Positions 25,760 through 35,610 of a stretch of 62,137 bases of DNA are shown piece by piece; position 1 is the first letter of the stretch; each line of letters begins with the position of its first letter. The position numbers were made by a program, and so were the translations under genes. Source of the DNA: Clostridiales bacterium. GTDB lineage: Bacteria; Bacillota; Clostridia; Lachnospirales; Lachnospiraceae. The notes below the pieces were generated by a model. It did not search any database, was not told the origin of the DNA, and saw only the letters and a program-made list of their open reading frames with translations. The stretch lies in assembly GCA_012735495.1 (NCBI GenBank), contig JAAYHD010000014.1, positions 1-62,137 of the forward strand. The letters are read 5' to 3'.

Positions 25760-26842
25760 TTATTTTGCTGTAATGTACCCCTGCGCCTTGAGCAGCTCAG
25801 CTATAAGCACCGCACCGCCGGCCGCGCCGCGAACCGTATTATGTGATAAGCCGATAAACTTATAATCGTATATCACGTCTTCACGGAGTCTTCCTATAGT
25901 TACTCCCATACCATTCTCATAATCCCTGTCAAGCTTGGCCTGGGGGCGGTCATTCTCTTCAAAATACTTAATAAAATGCTTGGGAGCGCTTGGAAGGTTA
26001 AGCTCCTGGGGCAGTCCCTTAAACTCATTCCAGGCCTTTATGATGTCTTCCCTGGCAGGTTTCTTCTCAAAGCTTACAAATACGGCGGCCGTATGCCCGT
26101 CGGTCACAGGAACGCGGATACACTGGGTGGTGATAACCGGCTCGGCTGCCTTTACAATCTTGCCGTCTTCAACCTTGCCCCATATTCTCAGGGGCTCCTG
26201 CTCGCTCTTTTCCTCTTCTCCCCCGATATAAGGGATGACGTTGTCCACCATCTCAGGCCAATCGGCGAAGGTCTTGCCCGCTCCCGATATTGCCTGGTAG
26301 GTTGTAGCCACAACCACCTTGGGTTTATACTCCATCAGCGGATGTAGTGCGGGAACATAGCTTTGTATTGAGCAGTTGGGCTTGACAACAATGAATCCCC
26401 TGTTCGTTCCCAGGCGCTTTTTCTGGGCTTCGATAACCTTTAGATGCTCGGGGTTAATCTCTGGAATTACCATCGGAACGTCGGGAGTCCATCTGTGCGC
26501 GCTGTTGTTTGACACAACCGGAGTGCCTGTTTTTGCATAGGCTTCCTCGATAGCCCTTATTTCATCCTTTGTCATATCCACAGCGCTGAACACAAAGTCA
26601 ACGCTGCCTGCTATTTCCTCCACCTCGTTGACATTCCTGACAATCAAGCTCTTTACCTTCCCGGGTATGGGTGTACCCATTTTCCACCTTTCACCGACAG
26701 CTTCCTCATATGTCTTGCCGGCACTTCTCGGACTTGCTGCCACCAAAACCACTTCAAACCACGGGTGGTTTTCCAGCAAGGAAATAAATCTCTGTCCTAC
26801 CATTCCGGTGCCGCCAAGGATACCAACTCTCAATTTGCTCAT
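25760..26842 (-). CDS. asd: aspartate-semialdehyde dehydrogenase (archaeal/fungal-type)
   Basis: 360 residues. It reduces aspartyl phosphate to aspartate semialdehyde with NADPH, the branch point to lysine/diaminopimelate, threonine and methionine. The NADP-binding GILGGTGMVGQRF is at the N-terminus. The active-site cysteine is in VKPNCSIQSY, and the conserved substrate-site segment is GLSHNTVRGAAGG. Length and motifs match the archaeal/fungal subfamily, which also occurs in Clostridia. The start at 26842 is set by GGAGG six bases upstream. Lysine-pathway neighbours are absent, and the gene is probably monocistronic. Confidence 0.95.
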   Translation of the reverse strand: MSKLRVGILGGTGMVGQRFISLLENHPWFEVVLVAASPRSAGKTYEEAVGERWKMGTPIPGKVKSLIVRNVNEVEEIAGSVDFVFSAVDMTKDEIRAIEEAYAKTGTPVVSNNSAHRWTPDVPMVIPEINPEHLKVIEAQKKRLGTNRGFIVVKPNCSIQSYVPALHPLMEYKPKVVVATTYQAISGAGKTFADWPEMVDNVIPYIGGEEEKSEQEPLRIWGKVEDGKIVKAAEPVITTQCIRVPVTDGHTAAVFVSFEKKPAREDIIKAWNEFKGLPQELNLPSAPKHFIKYFEENDRPQAKLDRDYENGMGVTIGRLREDVIYDYKFIGLSHNTVRGAAGGAVLIAELLKAQGYITAK

Positions 26843-26897
26843 ATCAATCCTCCAACTTTGTTTTTGTGTGGCAGACATTTGTCTTTATAGTAAGTAT

Positions 26898-26925
26898 ACT
26901 ATACTCCAAATTTTATAAAAATCAA
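26898..26925 (-). promoter_or_regulatory. sigma-A promoter of asd
   Basis: On the minus strand, -35 TTGATT (26920-26925), 16-bp spacer, -10 TATAGT (26898-26903), about 55 bases upstream of the start. Confidence 0.65.
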
Positions 26926-27024
26926 TGCTTTTTTATCAAAAATATAAAATTTGTCAAATCCGTTATTCTTGGATAAAACCGGCGTAAATATTCGTCATTT
27001 TTAACAAGAAAAAATAACCAAACC

Positions 27025-28005
27025 CTATAACAGCTCCGGATGGGAAGCCTTGTAGTCCTCAAAAATGGATACCAGGTCATTCATGCTTTCCATGCCGGTT
27101 ATTCTGTTTCTGAGCCTTGACGCTTCGGGAAAGCCCGATATATACCATGATACATGCTTTCTCATCTCTCTCATGCCGGTGTATTCGCCCTTATAATCGA
27201 TAATCATTCGACAGTGCCGCATGATCATCTCCTCAACCTCCGCAAACCCTGCCTTCGGAATCAGGATGCCATCATTAAGGTATGCTTTTACCTGCTCAAA
27301 TATCCACGGGTTCCCCATTGCCGCCCTGGCAATCATGACCCCGTCACATCCGGTCTGCTTCATCATGTTTTCGGCATCAACCGGAGTTGTCACATCTCCG
27401 TTTCCTATAACCGGAACGGATACCGCTTCCTTGACCTGCCGGATAATATCCCAGTCTGCTTTGCCGCTGTAATACTGGTCCCTGGTTCTTGCATGGACGG
27501 TTATGGCTGCGGCGCCGCTTTGCTCGGCAATCCTTGCTATTTCCACCGCGTTTGCGCTGTCCCTTGTAAATCCCTTGCGGATTTTAACGGTAACAGGCTT
27601 TTTTATGGCCTTTGAAACCTTTTCGACTATTTCTCCCGCAAGCTTCGGGTTGCGCATTAATGCCGAGCCTTCGTTATTATTGACGACCTTTGGCACAGGG
27701 CAGCCCATGTTGATATCCAGGATATCAAAGTTCAAATGCTCGATCCTTCTTGCGGCCTCAGCCATTACCTCCGGCTCGGAGCCAAAAATCTGAACCGCTA
27801 TCGGTCTCTCCTCTTCTTTTATGGTAAGCAGATCCTTTGTGTTCCTGTTGTTATACAGGATCCCCTTGGCACTGACCATCTCGGTGCAAAGCAGGTCGGC
27901 ACCTTTTTCCTTGCATAATAAACGAAATGGCAGGTCAGTTACCCCCGCCATCGGACCCAGACATAATTTTCCGTTTATCTTTACATTACCAATATAGAAA
28001 CTCAT
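27025..28005 (-). CDS. dusB: tRNA-dihydrouridine synthase B
   Basis: A 326-residue FMN-dependent TIM-barrel enzyme that reduces uridine to dihydrouridine in the tRNA D-loop. [16 protein letters not shown] is at the N-terminus. The catalytic cysteine is in [10 protein letters not shown], with FMN-binding segments [21 protein letters not shown] and GNGDVTTP, and the [15 protein letters not shown] loop. A C-terminal helical tRNA-binding domain with [11 protein letters not shown] follows. It ends an operon argF-DUF6145-coaX-dusB and starts 11 bases after coaX, with a GGAGAG ribosome site. Confidence 0.95.
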   Translation of the reverse strand: MSFYIGNVKINGKLCLGPMAGVTDLPFRLLCKEKGADLLCTEMVSAKGILYNNRNTKDLLTIKEEERPIAVQIFGSEPEVMAEAARRIEHLNFDILDINMGCPVPKVVNNNEGSALMRNPKLAGEIVEKVSKAIKKPVTVKIRKGFTRDSANAVEIARIAEQSGAAAITVHARTRDQYYSGKADWDIIRQVKEAVSVPVIGNGDVTTPVDAENMMKQTGCDGVMIARAAMGNPWIFEQVKAYLNDGILIPKAGFAEVEEMIMRHCRMIIDYKGEYTGMREMRKHVSWYISGFPEASRLRNRITGMESMNDLVSIFEDYKASHPELL

Positions 28006-28016
28006 AATCTCTCCGG

Positions 28017-28793
28017 TTATTTTATAATTTTATTCTTCTCTGCGATTATTTTTAATCCCCTAAGCAGCAGGTCGGGATCATATATGTCGATTACGTCCGT
28101 ATTTTCCGCTATTATTCTTCCTAAGCCGCCGGTCGCTACCACAGTGCATTTATCCAGACCGGCCTCCTTTATCATTCTTTTTATAATATATTCCGTCTGC
28201 CCTATGCATCCGTACACCAGCCCGGCCTGGATGCTTGTCACAGTATCCTTTGCCAGTATGGTATCCGGTAAAGCAATTTCAACCTCGGGAAGCTTGGCCG
28301 TTCCCGACCACATGGCATTGGCGGACATCTTCAGTCCCGGACACGTAACCGCAGCTATAAGAGAACCATCCTCGGTAATTAAGTCGTATTTGTTTGCCGT
28401 GCCAAAATCGGCTACAAGAACGGGACCTCCGTATGTTTCATACGCTCCAACCGCATCGGCAACCCTGTCCGCTCCCACTTCCTTGGGGTTCGGTATCGGT
28501 ATCTTTATGCCGGTCTTCGTGCCTACGCCAAGATTAATTGCGTTTAGTTCCAGGTATTTTTTAATTCCTAAATTAAGCGAATAATTCACCCTCGGAACAA
28601 CCGATGATATTACCACGCACTCAACATCTTCCCTGTCAATATTTCTTAACGAAAGCAAATCTGATATCAGTAGCCCGTATTCGTCCGAGGTTCTGTTTAT
28701 CTGAGTGGTTAAACGGAACTTGGCCTTTAACTCATCACCATCAAAAACACCCAATGTTATGTTTGTGTTGCCAACGTCTATTACAAATATCAT
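28017..28793 (-). CDS. coaX: type III pantothenate kinase
   Basis: 258 residues of the ASKHA-fold CoaX family, which phosphorylates pantothenate as the first step of coenzyme A synthesis and needs a monovalent cation. [17 protein letters not shown] is the P-loop-like N-terminal motif. [14 protein letters not shown] and [12 protein letters not shown] carry conserved substrate and phosphate residues; family members usually have GTATT, so GTANK is a variant. [13 protein letters not shown] and ATGGLGRI form the later ATP site. It lies between DUF6145 and dusB with gaps of 21 and 11 bases. Confidence 0.94.
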   Translation of the reverse strand: MIFVIDVGNTNITLGVFDGDELKAKFRLTTQINRTSDEYGLLISDLLSLRNIDREDVECVVISSVVPRVNYSLNLGIKKYLELNAINLGVGTKTGIKIPIPNPKEVGADRVADAVGAYETYGGPVLVADFGTANKYDLITEDGSLIAAVTCPGLKMSANAMWSGTAKLPEVEIALPDTILAKDTVTSIQAGLVYGCIGQTEYIIKRMIKEAGLDKCTVVATGGLGRIIAENTDVIDIYDPDLLLRGLKIIAEKNKIIK

Positions 28794-28814
28794 ACAGCCG
28801 ATCCGCCCTTTCTG

Positions 28815-29141
28815 TTAGTCCTCATTTAGGAAAAATACCTTGTAGTATGTCTCCAGCGCTTGAAGGAGCTCTTTCCTGGTTCTTTGGATTTCCTTTATCT
28901 TTAACGCGCTCCCGATTTCATCGAAATTAAAATCTCCTTCCTCCGATTCCACACGAAACAGCAGGTTTCCATCCTCATCAAACTCCAATGATAGAATGCC
29001 GCCCACATCTTCGGTAAACAGTACGCACATGATTTTCAATTCCCTTTTTACCTGCTCGGGAAGCGAGTTGAAATCCGGATTGAAGTAGAACTTCTTTTTA
29101 TATGCACTGCTGGCACATAGAACAATCCTGCCCTGGTACAT
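28815..29141 (-). CDS. DUF6145-family small cytosolic protein
   Basis: 108 residues from ATG at 29141 (AGGAG seven bases upstream), starting MYQGRIVLCASSAYKKKFYF. The sequence continues with a beta-rich core and an acidic middle (EFDEDGNLLFRVESEEGDF) and ends in a Lys/Glu-rich helix with LLQALETYYKVFFLNED. Recognition as DUF6145 is from its pattern and its Lachnospiraceae-type context between argF and coaX. No catalytic motif, signal or membrane helix is visible, and the function is unknown. The longer reading frame upstream overlaps argF out of frame and is not coding. Confidence 0.75.
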   Translation of the reverse strand: MYQGRIVLCASSAYKKKFYFNPDFNSLPEQVKRELKIMCVLFTEDVGGILSLEFDEDGNLLFRVESEEGDFNFDEIGSALKIKEIQRTRKELLQALETYYKVFFLNED

Positions 29142-29157
29142 GCTTAAGCTCCTTATA

Positions 29158-30111
29158 TCAAGATTGGCTGTTTTCCGTATTGCCCAGTGTTGCCACCATG
29201 ACAGCCTTGATGGTGTGTATGCGGTTCTCGGCCTGGTCAAATATGACATTGCTGAACCGCTCAAATACCTCATAAGTAATCTCATTCCCCTTAACGGCCG
29301 GAAGACAATGCAGAACAATCGTATGAGCCTTGCCCGTTTTGGCCATCAGCTCGTCATTAACCTGGTAAGGCTTCAAAATCTTTATTCTGTCCGCCGCAAG
29401 CGCTTCTTCACCCATTGAACACCAGACATCGGTATAAATCACATCCGCGCCTTTCACGGCTTCAATGTCATCGGTGATGATTATCTCAGAACCGGAATCC
29501 CTGGCATATCCTCTGCAGGTTTCAACCAGCTCTTCGCTGGGCCAAAGCGATTTCGGCGACAGCATGGTAATATTTATGCCCATCTTGCTTGACCCTATAA
29601 GCAGGCTGTTTGCCACATTATTCCGTCCGTCTCCCACGTACACCAGCTTCAGCCCTTCCAGCTTACCAAACTGTTCTTTCATTGTCAAGAAATCCGCCAG
29701 TATCTGGGTGGGATGATAGCTGTCGGTCAGTCCGTTCCATACCGGAACATTACTGTATTTGGCCAGCTTTTCGACATTTTCATGAGCATAGCCGCGGTAT
29801 TGTATCCCGTCAAACATACGTCCGAGCACTCTTGCCGTATCCTCTATGCTTTCCTTATGCCCAAGCTGGATATCATCCCTGCTTAAATATTCGGGATGTC
29901 CTCCCTCGTCGATACATCCTATTGTAAACGAACACCTGGTTCTTGTTGACGGCTTTTCGAATATCAGGGCGATATTCTTGCCCCTCAAGCTGTTGCCAAG
30001 TATGCCTTTTTTCTTTTTTTCCTTAAGATTCTTCGCGAGATCAAGCAGGTACTCTATTTCCTCCTTTGAATAATCCTTCAATGTCAAAAAGCTGCGTCCC
30101 TTTAAATTCAT
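29158..30111 (-). CDS. argF: ornithine carbamoyltransferase
   Basis: 317 residues. It condenses ornithine and carbamoyl phosphate to citrulline in arginine synthesis, or runs in reverse in the deiminase pathway. Carbamoyl-phosphate motif STRTR is present near residue 57, HPTQ in [12 protein letters not shown], and HCLPA in [10 protein letters not shown] for ornithine binding. Length is slightly short of the usual 330. No other arg or arc gene is nearby, so anabolic versus catabolic use cannot be decided. It is the first gene of the operon; ribosome site GGGAGG. Confidence 0.95.
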   Translation of the reverse strand: MNLKGRSFLTLKDYSKEEIEYLLDLAKNLKEKKKKGILGNSLRGKNIALIFEKPSTRTRCSFTIGCIDEGGHPEYLSRDDIQLGHKESIEDTARVLGRMFDGIQYRGYAHENVEKLAKYSNVPVWNGLTDSYHPTQILADFLTMKEQFGKLEGLKLVYVGDGRNNVANSLLIGSSKMGINITMLSPKSLWPSEELVETCRGYARDSGSEIIITDDIEAVKGADVIYTDVWCSMGEEALAADRIKILKPYQVNDELMAKTGKAHTIVLHCLPAVKGNEITYEVFERFSNVIFDQAENRIHTIKAVMVATLGNTENSQS

Positions 30112-30200
30112 ACTTGTCCTCCCTTATACAAACGGCATATTTATAAGCCCAAAAGTATATACATACATTAATGTAATTATGCCGTGTTGTCAAGATAATT

Positions 30201-30233
30201 CTGCCCAAGCGACCTTTCCGGCCCCTTGGGCAG
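30201..30233. terminator. terminator-like hairpin between the LTA-synthase-like gene and argF
   Basis: Perfect 9-bp arms CTGCCCAAG and CTTGGGCAG around a 15-nt loop. A T6 run follows on the plus strand. The minus strand, which would serve the sulfatase gene ending at 30238, has only the weaker AATTATCTT. Confidence 0.55.
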
Positions 30234-30237
30234 TTTT

Positions 30238-32109
30238 TTAATCTTCACTGTTCACTTCTTCTGCCTCTTTGCTCAGCAGCTTTTTTATAAGATCCTGCTC
30301 CAGAATTTCTTTTGATGTTTTCTTTAAAAGCAGGGCTTTTTCATATTCCTTCCTGTACGGCAGCACGTCGACCTCCTCATTCGTCCCTATGCGCCATGCC
30401 CGGCTTTCTTCAAATACCTCCTCCCTGGATATCTGGAACATAATGTCATTGTCCGCAAACGACCCCTCAAGCAGGTAGGCTGTAAACGCTACAAATCCGT
30501 CGTTTGCATTTACTAGGTCCTGACCGAGAACCAGGGTGTTGTCCAGTGAAAGCCCCATGATATTGGCTATGGTGGGAAGGAAATCAATATGCCCTCCCGT
30601 GGTGTGAATGGTTTCGCTTATGCCGCTGCCAGGTATGTGTATGATTAACGGCACATTCAGCATCTCGTCATAATCGTAGCTTCTTCCTATGAATCTGCTG
30701 ACGCTTTCATAGACGTCATCCATGCCGCAGTTAAGACCATGATGGTCTCCGTACAGCGCTATCACCGTATTGTCATACAGACCGGCCGCCTTCAGATCGT
30801 CAATAAACTGTCCTATAGCCTCGTCCGTGTAACGCACGGTCTGCAGGTAGTCACCGAATTTTGTATTCTCATCCTCTCTCTTCAGCTCTATGGACCGCAG
30901 CTCATCATCCAGGATATAAGGATGATGGTTGGTCAGGGTTATTACAAACGAGAAAAACGGTCCGTCCTGCTGCTTAAGCCGCTCCACCAGCTGCCTGAAC
31001 ATCGATTTATCGGATATACCCATTCCGATTATTTCATCCTGTTCCATATCTTCCATGCTTATGAAATCCTCAAAGCCTTGGTATGGATATGCGGATTCCC
31101 GGTTCCAGAAGTCACCTTCAAACCCATGAACCGCAAATGCCTTGTATCCCTGCTCCCTCATAAGCCATGGCAGCCCGTGGTAGGTATTATCCTCGTAAAG
31201 CCTGTAGACTTCACCGTCAATGATGGGATACAGGCTGTTAAGGGCGGAAAATTCCGCGTCTGCGGTATTTCCCTTACCTATATTTGAATAGAACCGGTCA
31301 AAGTAAATCGTATCGTTCTTGATTAGCCTGTTAATGTTAGGGGTTATTTCCTGGCCATTATACAGGGCATTAATCACAAAATCCTGAAATGCCTCAAGCT
31401 GGATTACTATAAGGTTTCTTCCTTTACCGACCCGGCTGTATTTCGGAGCAATCGGCGCTTCATCCAGCACATGCTCTTCAATAACCTCCAGGATCTCTTC
31501 CTCATCCATCTCGCTGCCGGAAAGACTGTCCGATATGGTTTCGTAAATATCCCCCACATGGCTTGTAAAGAACTCCATGCTTTTTACCCTGGCAATTGCC
31601 GATGAGCTGAAAGGGTTGATAATCATCAGGAATATCGTCATAACCAGCATGGTTACCACCACTTTCAGCTTGGTATGGATAACATGCTTTTTACCGGAAA
31701 ACCTTTGTGAATATTTATTAAAATAGGTAAAAACAAAGGGGATATCAACAAACAGGATGAAGCTTGCCGGAATCAGCGTCGCAAAAAAGCTGTCCGGTAC
31801 CGCTGTTACAGCCTTTGCCTGCCAAAGCTGCCTTATTGACAGCGTCTGATGATAATAATTGTAATACATGGTGTCCGCAAACATAAGAAGGCTTAACAGG
31901 GAGTATAAAACCAGGAAAATTGCTTTCTTAAACCTTAACCCGCTTCTTGCAAACAAGATGAATATTATTGCACACACTACCATGCTGATGGATGTCATGA
32001 GCAGTTTCATCCGGTCAACGTCAATCAATGCATAATAAACCATCATTTTTATGACAAACAAGACCGCCACAAAAAATGGTGATGTTATTAACTTTTTAAT
32101 TTTCTGCAT
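30238..32109 (-). CDS. LTA synthase-family membrane sulfatase/phosphoglycerol transferase
   Basis: About 623 residues. Five N-terminal membrane helices (to roughly residue 200) precede an extracellular sulfatase-fold domain, the layout of LtaS, which polymerises glycerol phosphate from phosphatidylglycerol into lipoteichoic acid. Catalytic Thr lies in GKGNTADAEFSALNSLYP (LtaS GKTSDAEF region), and metal residues are in VIQLEAFQDF, YGDHHGLN and TTGGHIDFLPTI. An Ala/Asp variant of the TS core (NTADAE) is seen. The ATG at 32109 with AAGGG eight bases upstream is preferred over GTG at 32118. It may be a true LTA synthase or a paralog; it could act on the polymer made by the 2-8.6 kb cluster. Confidence 0.88.
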   Translation of the reverse strand: MQKIKKLITSPFFVAVLFVIKMMVYYALIDVDRMKLLMTSISMVVCAIIFILFARSGLRFKKAIFLVLYSLLSLLMFADTMYYNYYHQTLSIRQLWQAKAVTAVPDSFFATLIPASFILFVDIPFVFTYFNKYSQRFSGKKHVIHTKLKVVVTMLVMTIFLMIINPFSSSAIARVKSMEFFTSHVGDIYETISDSLSGSEMDEEEILEVIEEHVLDEAPIAPKYSRVGKGRNLIVIQLEAFQDFVINALYNGQEITPNINRLIKNDTIYFDRFYSNIGKGNTADAEFSALNSLYPIIDGEVYRLYEDNTYHGLPWLMREQGYKAFAVHGFEGDFWNRESAYPYQGFEDFISMEDMEQDEIIGMGISDKSMFRQLVERLKQQDGPFFSFVITLTNHHPYILDDELRSIELKREDENTKFGDYLQTVRYTDEAIGQFIDDLKAAGLYDNTVIALYGDHHGLNCGMDDVYESVSRFIGRSYDYDEMLNVPLIIHIPGSGISETIHTTGGHIDFLPTIANIMGLSLDNTLVLGQDLVNANDGFVAFTAYLLEGSFADNDIMFQISREEVFEESRAWRIGTNEEVDVLPYRKEYEKALLLKKTSKEILEQDLIKKLLSKEAEEVNSED

Positions 32110-32172
32110 ATCTCTCACCCTTACAATAAGCCCGGATTACGCCAAAACCAAGCTTGTTCCGTTCATGAACAT

Positions 32173-32200
32173 ACTATAGCATGATAAAATAATAATTCAA
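32173..32200 (-). promoter_or_regulatory. sigma-A promoter of the LTA-synthase-like gene
   Basis: On the minus strand, -35 TTGAAT (32195-32200), 16-bp spacer, -10 TATAGT (32173-32178), about 64 bases upstream of the start. Confidence 0.65.
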
Positions 32201-32250
32201 GTGAAAAAAGTCTTAACTTTTTCTTAAGATTATCGGATTTTGCCAGCATT

Positions 32251-33174
32251 CTAGTCCTTTAAAACTTCCGACAGGGATTTTGTCAATCCGGCAATTCCCT
32301 GTATTTCGGACGGAATAATAATTTTTGTCGCCTGTCCGTCGGCTGCTTTTTCAAACGCCTCCATGCTTCTGAGCTGAAGCACCTCGGTGGTAGGAGCCGC
32401 ATCCTTAAGATACCTGATGCCTTCCGCACGGGCCTTCTGAACTCTCATGATTGCCTCCGCCTCTCCTTCAGCCTCCTTTATCATGGCTTCCTTTTTGGCC
32501 TCCGCACGAAGAATTGCGGCTTCCTTTTCGCCTTCAGCCACAAGAATGGCCGATTCCTTGTTGCCCTCGGCAACCAGAATGGCAGATTTCTTCTGTCCTT
32601 CCGCTATAAGAATTGCCTCCCTGCGTTCCCTTTCGGCCTTCATTTGCTTTTCCATTGCTTCCTGAATTGCGGCGGGCGGTATGATGTTCTTAAGCTCAAC
32701 ACGGTTTACCTTAATACCCCAGGGATCCGTAGCATCGTCAAGTATCTGCCTCATCTTCGCATTGATAATCTCTCTTGAGGTTAAAGTCTCGTCAAGTTCC
32801 AAATCGCCAATTATATTCCTCAATGTGGTCGCTGTAAGGTTCTCAATGGCAATCAGCGGATTCTCGACCCCATAAGTATAAAGCTTGGGGTCCGTTATCT
32901 GGAAAAACACAACCGTATCAATTTTCATTGTTACATTATCCTTGGTAATTACCGGCTGCGGAGGAAAATCCGCCACCTGTTCCTTTAACAGCACTCTCTT
33001 TGCCACCTTGTCTATAAGCGGCAGTTTAAAATGCAGTCCCACATCCCAAGTCGCCTGGTATCCTCCCAGTCTTTCCACAACGTAGGCATAAGCCTGCGGC
33101 ACAATCCTGATACAGGACGCTATGACCGCTAAAACCAATATGACAAATAAAATAATAATTACTTCAACAGGCAT
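32251..33174 (-). CDS. SPFH/stomatin-prohibitin family membrane protein
   Basis: 307 residues. An N-terminal membrane helix (about 4-24) is followed by the SPFH/PHB domain (QAYAYVVERLGGYQATWDVGLHF, then VVFFQITDPKLYTYGVENP). A coiled-coil region follows with Ala/Glu-rich repeats of the form ILVAEG-KESAILVAEG (about 195-250), and a C-terminal QmcA-like tail with a hydrophobic GIAGLTKSL. Such proteins form large membrane microdomain cages. It is three bases downstream of an NfeD gene, its usual partner. Confidence 0.93.
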   Translation of the reverse strand: MPVEVIIILFVILVLAVIASCIRIVPQAYAYVVERLGGYQATWDVGLHFKLPLIDKVAKRVLLKEQVADFPPQPVITKDNVTMKIDTVVFFQITDPKLYTYGVENPLIAIENLTATTLRNIIGDLELDETLTSREIINAKMRQILDDATDPWGIKVNRVELKNIIPPAAIQEAMEKQMKAERERREAILIAEGQKKSAILVAEGNKESAILVAEGEKEAAILRAEAKKEAMIKEAEGEAEAIMRVQKARAEGIRYLKDAAPTTEVLQLRSMEAFEKAADGQATKIIIPSEIQGIAGLTKSLSEVLKD

Positions 33175-33176
33175 TT

Positions 33177-33614
33177 TTACTCCTCCTTCTTTTCTCTTAC
33201 AATTAATTTGACTCCTGATATGTTCTCGACTATTACTCTTGTCCCTTCCTCAATTACCGTATCGTCGGCCGACCTTGCCGTCCACTCCTGTCCGTCAACC
33301 ATTGCCAATCCTGTTGAATGAATATTGTCTATCCTGCTTGTCACCAGACCTTCCCTTCCGATAACCGCCCTATAATTGGTTTTTACCCGGGTGGAATTGA
33401 AATATTTTTTAACTACCGGCCTGGTAAAGAACAATAGAATCAGTGATACCACCAGGAACAACACAATCTCCAAAAGCAGGTTGTCATAAATTAATGATAC
33501 AATAAACGCCACAAGGGCTCCTCCTGCAAACCAGATGGTTGTAAGTCCCAGGGTAATTATCTCGATAAAAATCAGAATTGCAAGCAGAATCAGCCAACCG
33601 ACAGAATTCGTCAT
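33177..33614 (-). CDS. NfeD-family membrane protein
   Basis: 145 residues. Two or three N-terminal helices (WLILLAILIFIEIITLGLTTIWFAGGA region onwards) are followed by a C-terminal OB-fold (about 80-145: VIGREGLVTSRI to GVKLIVREKKEE). NfeD short proteins pair with SPFH proteins in membrane microdomains, and this gene directly precedes one. The ATG at 33614 with GGGGGAG upstream is preferred over one 18 bases earlier. Confidence 0.92.
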   Translation of the reverse strand: MTNSVGWLILLAILIFIEIITLGLTTIWFAGGALVAFIVSLIYDNLLLEIVLFLVVSLILLFFTRPVVKKYFNSTRVKTNYRAVIGREGLVTSRIDNIHSTGLAMVDGQEWTARSADDTVIEEGTRVIVENISGVKLIVREKKEE

Positions 33615-33702
33615 TGAATCTCCCCCTTTCATATGTCGGTATATCTATTCTATAGAAAAGAAAATGTTTATACAATAGATTCGGTCTTTTTTTAATTGTA
33701 TT

Positions 33703-34515
33703 TTAATTTACAATTGTGGCATTTCTTTTCTGCCTTGCCGCTTCATACATGAGTATGGCGGCAGCCACCGCAGCGTTTAAGGATTCCACCTTGCCTTCCA
33801 TGGGTATCCTTATCAGTTTATCCGCCATGGACGCTGTCTCCTTTGAAAGGCCCTGCGCCTCATTACCTATTAACAGCCCGCATTTGCCAAGGAAATTCCC
33901 CTCCCTGTCATAAGACAGGCCTGACAAATGGGCCGCATACAGCTTAAAGCCCTTTTCCTTAAGTCTTGCAAGAAAACCCGCAAAATCCTCAGCCTCATAA
34001 AACGGAACCCTGTAAATTGAACCCATGGTGGATCTTACAACCTTGGGCTGCAAAACATCCGCACATGAACCGTTCATAATAATACCGGAAACGCCCGCGC
34101 CCTCCGCCGTACGGATTATGGTCCCGAGATTGCCGGGATCCCTGATGTTCTCCAATAGCAGCAAAAACGCATCCTTCATATCCAGCATCTTATCCGGGGA
34201 ATGGGAGGGTGCTCTTACGGTTCCCATAATGCCTTGAGGGTTTATGGTATCGGTGGCCTTGCTAAACACATTATCGGCAACAATCTCAAAATCCAATTCC
34301 GACAACAGGTCCGGGGCCCCGTCCTTTTCACGGTAAAAGCTCTCGGATACATATACTTTTTCCAATAATCCCGTTTCCCTGGCCTCACTCACCATCTTAA
34401 TCCCTTCCGCTACAAATAAACCTTGCTCTTTTCTTGCTTTTGATTTCTTCTGCAATAGAACAAGGTTCTTTATCTGCGGGTTATTCAGGCTGGTAATAAT
34501 GTCCCTTTGTTTCAT
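33703..34515 (-). CDS. TrmH/SpoU-family RNA 2'-O-methyltransferase
   Basis: 270 residues. The N-terminal SpoU substrate-binding domain (NNPQIKNLVLLQKKSKARKE, near residues 10-30) precedes the SPOUT knotted methyltransferase fold with motif 1 LLLENIRDPGNLGTIIRTAEG, split here as LENIRDPGNLGTI and IRTAEGAG. Motif 2 is GLLIGNEAQGLS, and motif 3 is IPMEGKVESLNAAVAAAILMYE. It methylates a ribose in rRNA or tRNA with S-adenosylmethionine; the target nucleotide cannot be read from sequence. It is 15 bases after prfA and ends the rho-rpmE-prmC-prfA block. Confidence 0.93.
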   Translation of the reverse strand: MKQRDIITSLNNPQIKNLVLLQKKSKARKEQGLFVAEGIKMVSEARETGLLEKVYVSESFYREKDGAPDLLSELDFEIVADNVFSKATDTINPQGIMGTVRAPSHSPDKMLDMKDAFLLLLENIRDPGNLGTIIRTAEGAGVSGIIMNGSCADVLQPKVVRSTMGSIYRVPFYEAEDFAGFLARLKEKGFKLYAAHLSGLSYDREGNFLGKCGLLIGNEAQGLSKETASMADKLIRIPMEGKVESLNAAVAAAILMYEAARQKRNATIVN

Positions 34516-34530
34516 ATACCAATCTGTCCT

Positions 34531-35607
34531 TTAATCCTGCTCCTGCATCTTGCCAAGCTTTGCAGCCTGGTCGGCAGCTATAAGGTGGTCGATTATTTCA
34601 TCCAGATCCCCGTTCAGTATGTCGTCTATTTGGTGGAGCGTGAGCTTGATTCGATGATCCGTTACCCTGCCCTGCGGGAAATTATATGTCCTGATCTTCT
34701 CTGAGCGGTCCCCGGAACCAATCTGGCTTTTTCTTGCTTCCGCCTCCGCACTCTGTGCCTTCTCAAGCTCCATCTCATATAACCGCGAACGCAGGATCTT
34801 TAACGCTTTTTCCTTATTCTTCAGCTGTGATTTTTCATCCTGGCAGGTTACAACTATTCCGGTCGGAATGTGCGTAAGCCTTACCGCCGAATCGGTGGTA
34901 TTTACGCTCTGTCCGCCATGACCAGAGGACCTGTATACGTCAAACCTGCAGTCGTTCAAATCTATTTCCACATCAACCTCATCGGCCTCGGGCATGATTG
35001 CCACGGTTGCCGTTGATGTATGAATCCGACCGCTGGATTCCGTAACCGGGACCCTTTGTACACGATGGACCCCGCTTTCATATTTCAGCCTTGAGTAAGC
35101 TCCTTTTCCGCTGATCATAAAGATGACTTCCTTGAAACCGCCAAGGCCGTTTTCATTTAAGTTCATCATATCAACCTTCCAGCGTTTCCTCTCGGCATAC
35201 ATCACATACATGCGGTACAGCTCGGCCGCAAAGAGGGCGGCTTCATCTCCTCCCGCTCCGCCGCGTATTTCAACAATAACATTCTTGTCATCGTTGGGAT
35301 CCTTCGGAAGCAGAAGTATTTTCAGCTCTTCTTCAATCTTTGCGATTTTTTGCCTGCTTTCATTAAGCTCTTCCCTGGCCAGCTCGCGAAGCTCCTCATC
35401 GCTTTCCTCCTCCAGTATCTGAAGGCTGTCCTCCATTGTTTTCTTGGTCTCTTTATACTCAAGATATTTTTCAACTATCTCGGAAATCTCCGCCTGTTCC
35501 TTCATCAGGTTTTTATACCTGTTCGGGTCATTAACTACATTCAGGTCCATTAACTCCTGCTCTATTTCCCTATATCTTTTAAGAATGCCTTCCAAACGAT
35601 CAAACAT
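34531..35607 (-). CDS. prfA: peptide chain release factor 1
   Basis: 358 residues. It recognises UAA and UAG stop codons and triggers peptide release. It has the N-terminal coiled domain and the GGQ motif in [20 protein letters not shown] with the catalytic Gln that PrmC methylates. The P(A/V)T-type codon-recognition segment reads [19 protein letters not shown] (PVT). C-terminal [15 protein letters not shown] follows. The ATG at 35607 with GGAGG eight bases upstream is chosen over a TTG one codon earlier. It lies three bases after prmC, its modifying enzyme. Confidence 0.97.
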   Translation of the reverse strand: MFDRLEGILKRYREIEQELMDLNVVNDPNRYKNLMKEQAEISEIVEKYLEYKETKKTMEDSLQILEEESDEELRELAREELNESRQKIAKIEEELKILLLPKDPNDDKNVIVEIRGGAGGDEAALFAAELYRMYVMYAERKRWKVDMMNLNENGLGGFKEVIFMISGKGAYSRLKYESGVHRVQRVPVTESSGRIHTSTATVAIMPEADEVDVEIDLNDCRFDVYRSSGHGGQSVNTTDSAVRLTHIPTGIVVTCQDEKSQLKNKEKALKILRSRLYEMELEKAQSAEAEARKSQIGSGDRSEKIRTYNFPQGRVTDHRIKLTLHQIDDILNGDLDEIIDHLIAADQAAKLGKMQEQD

Positions 35608-35610
35608 CAA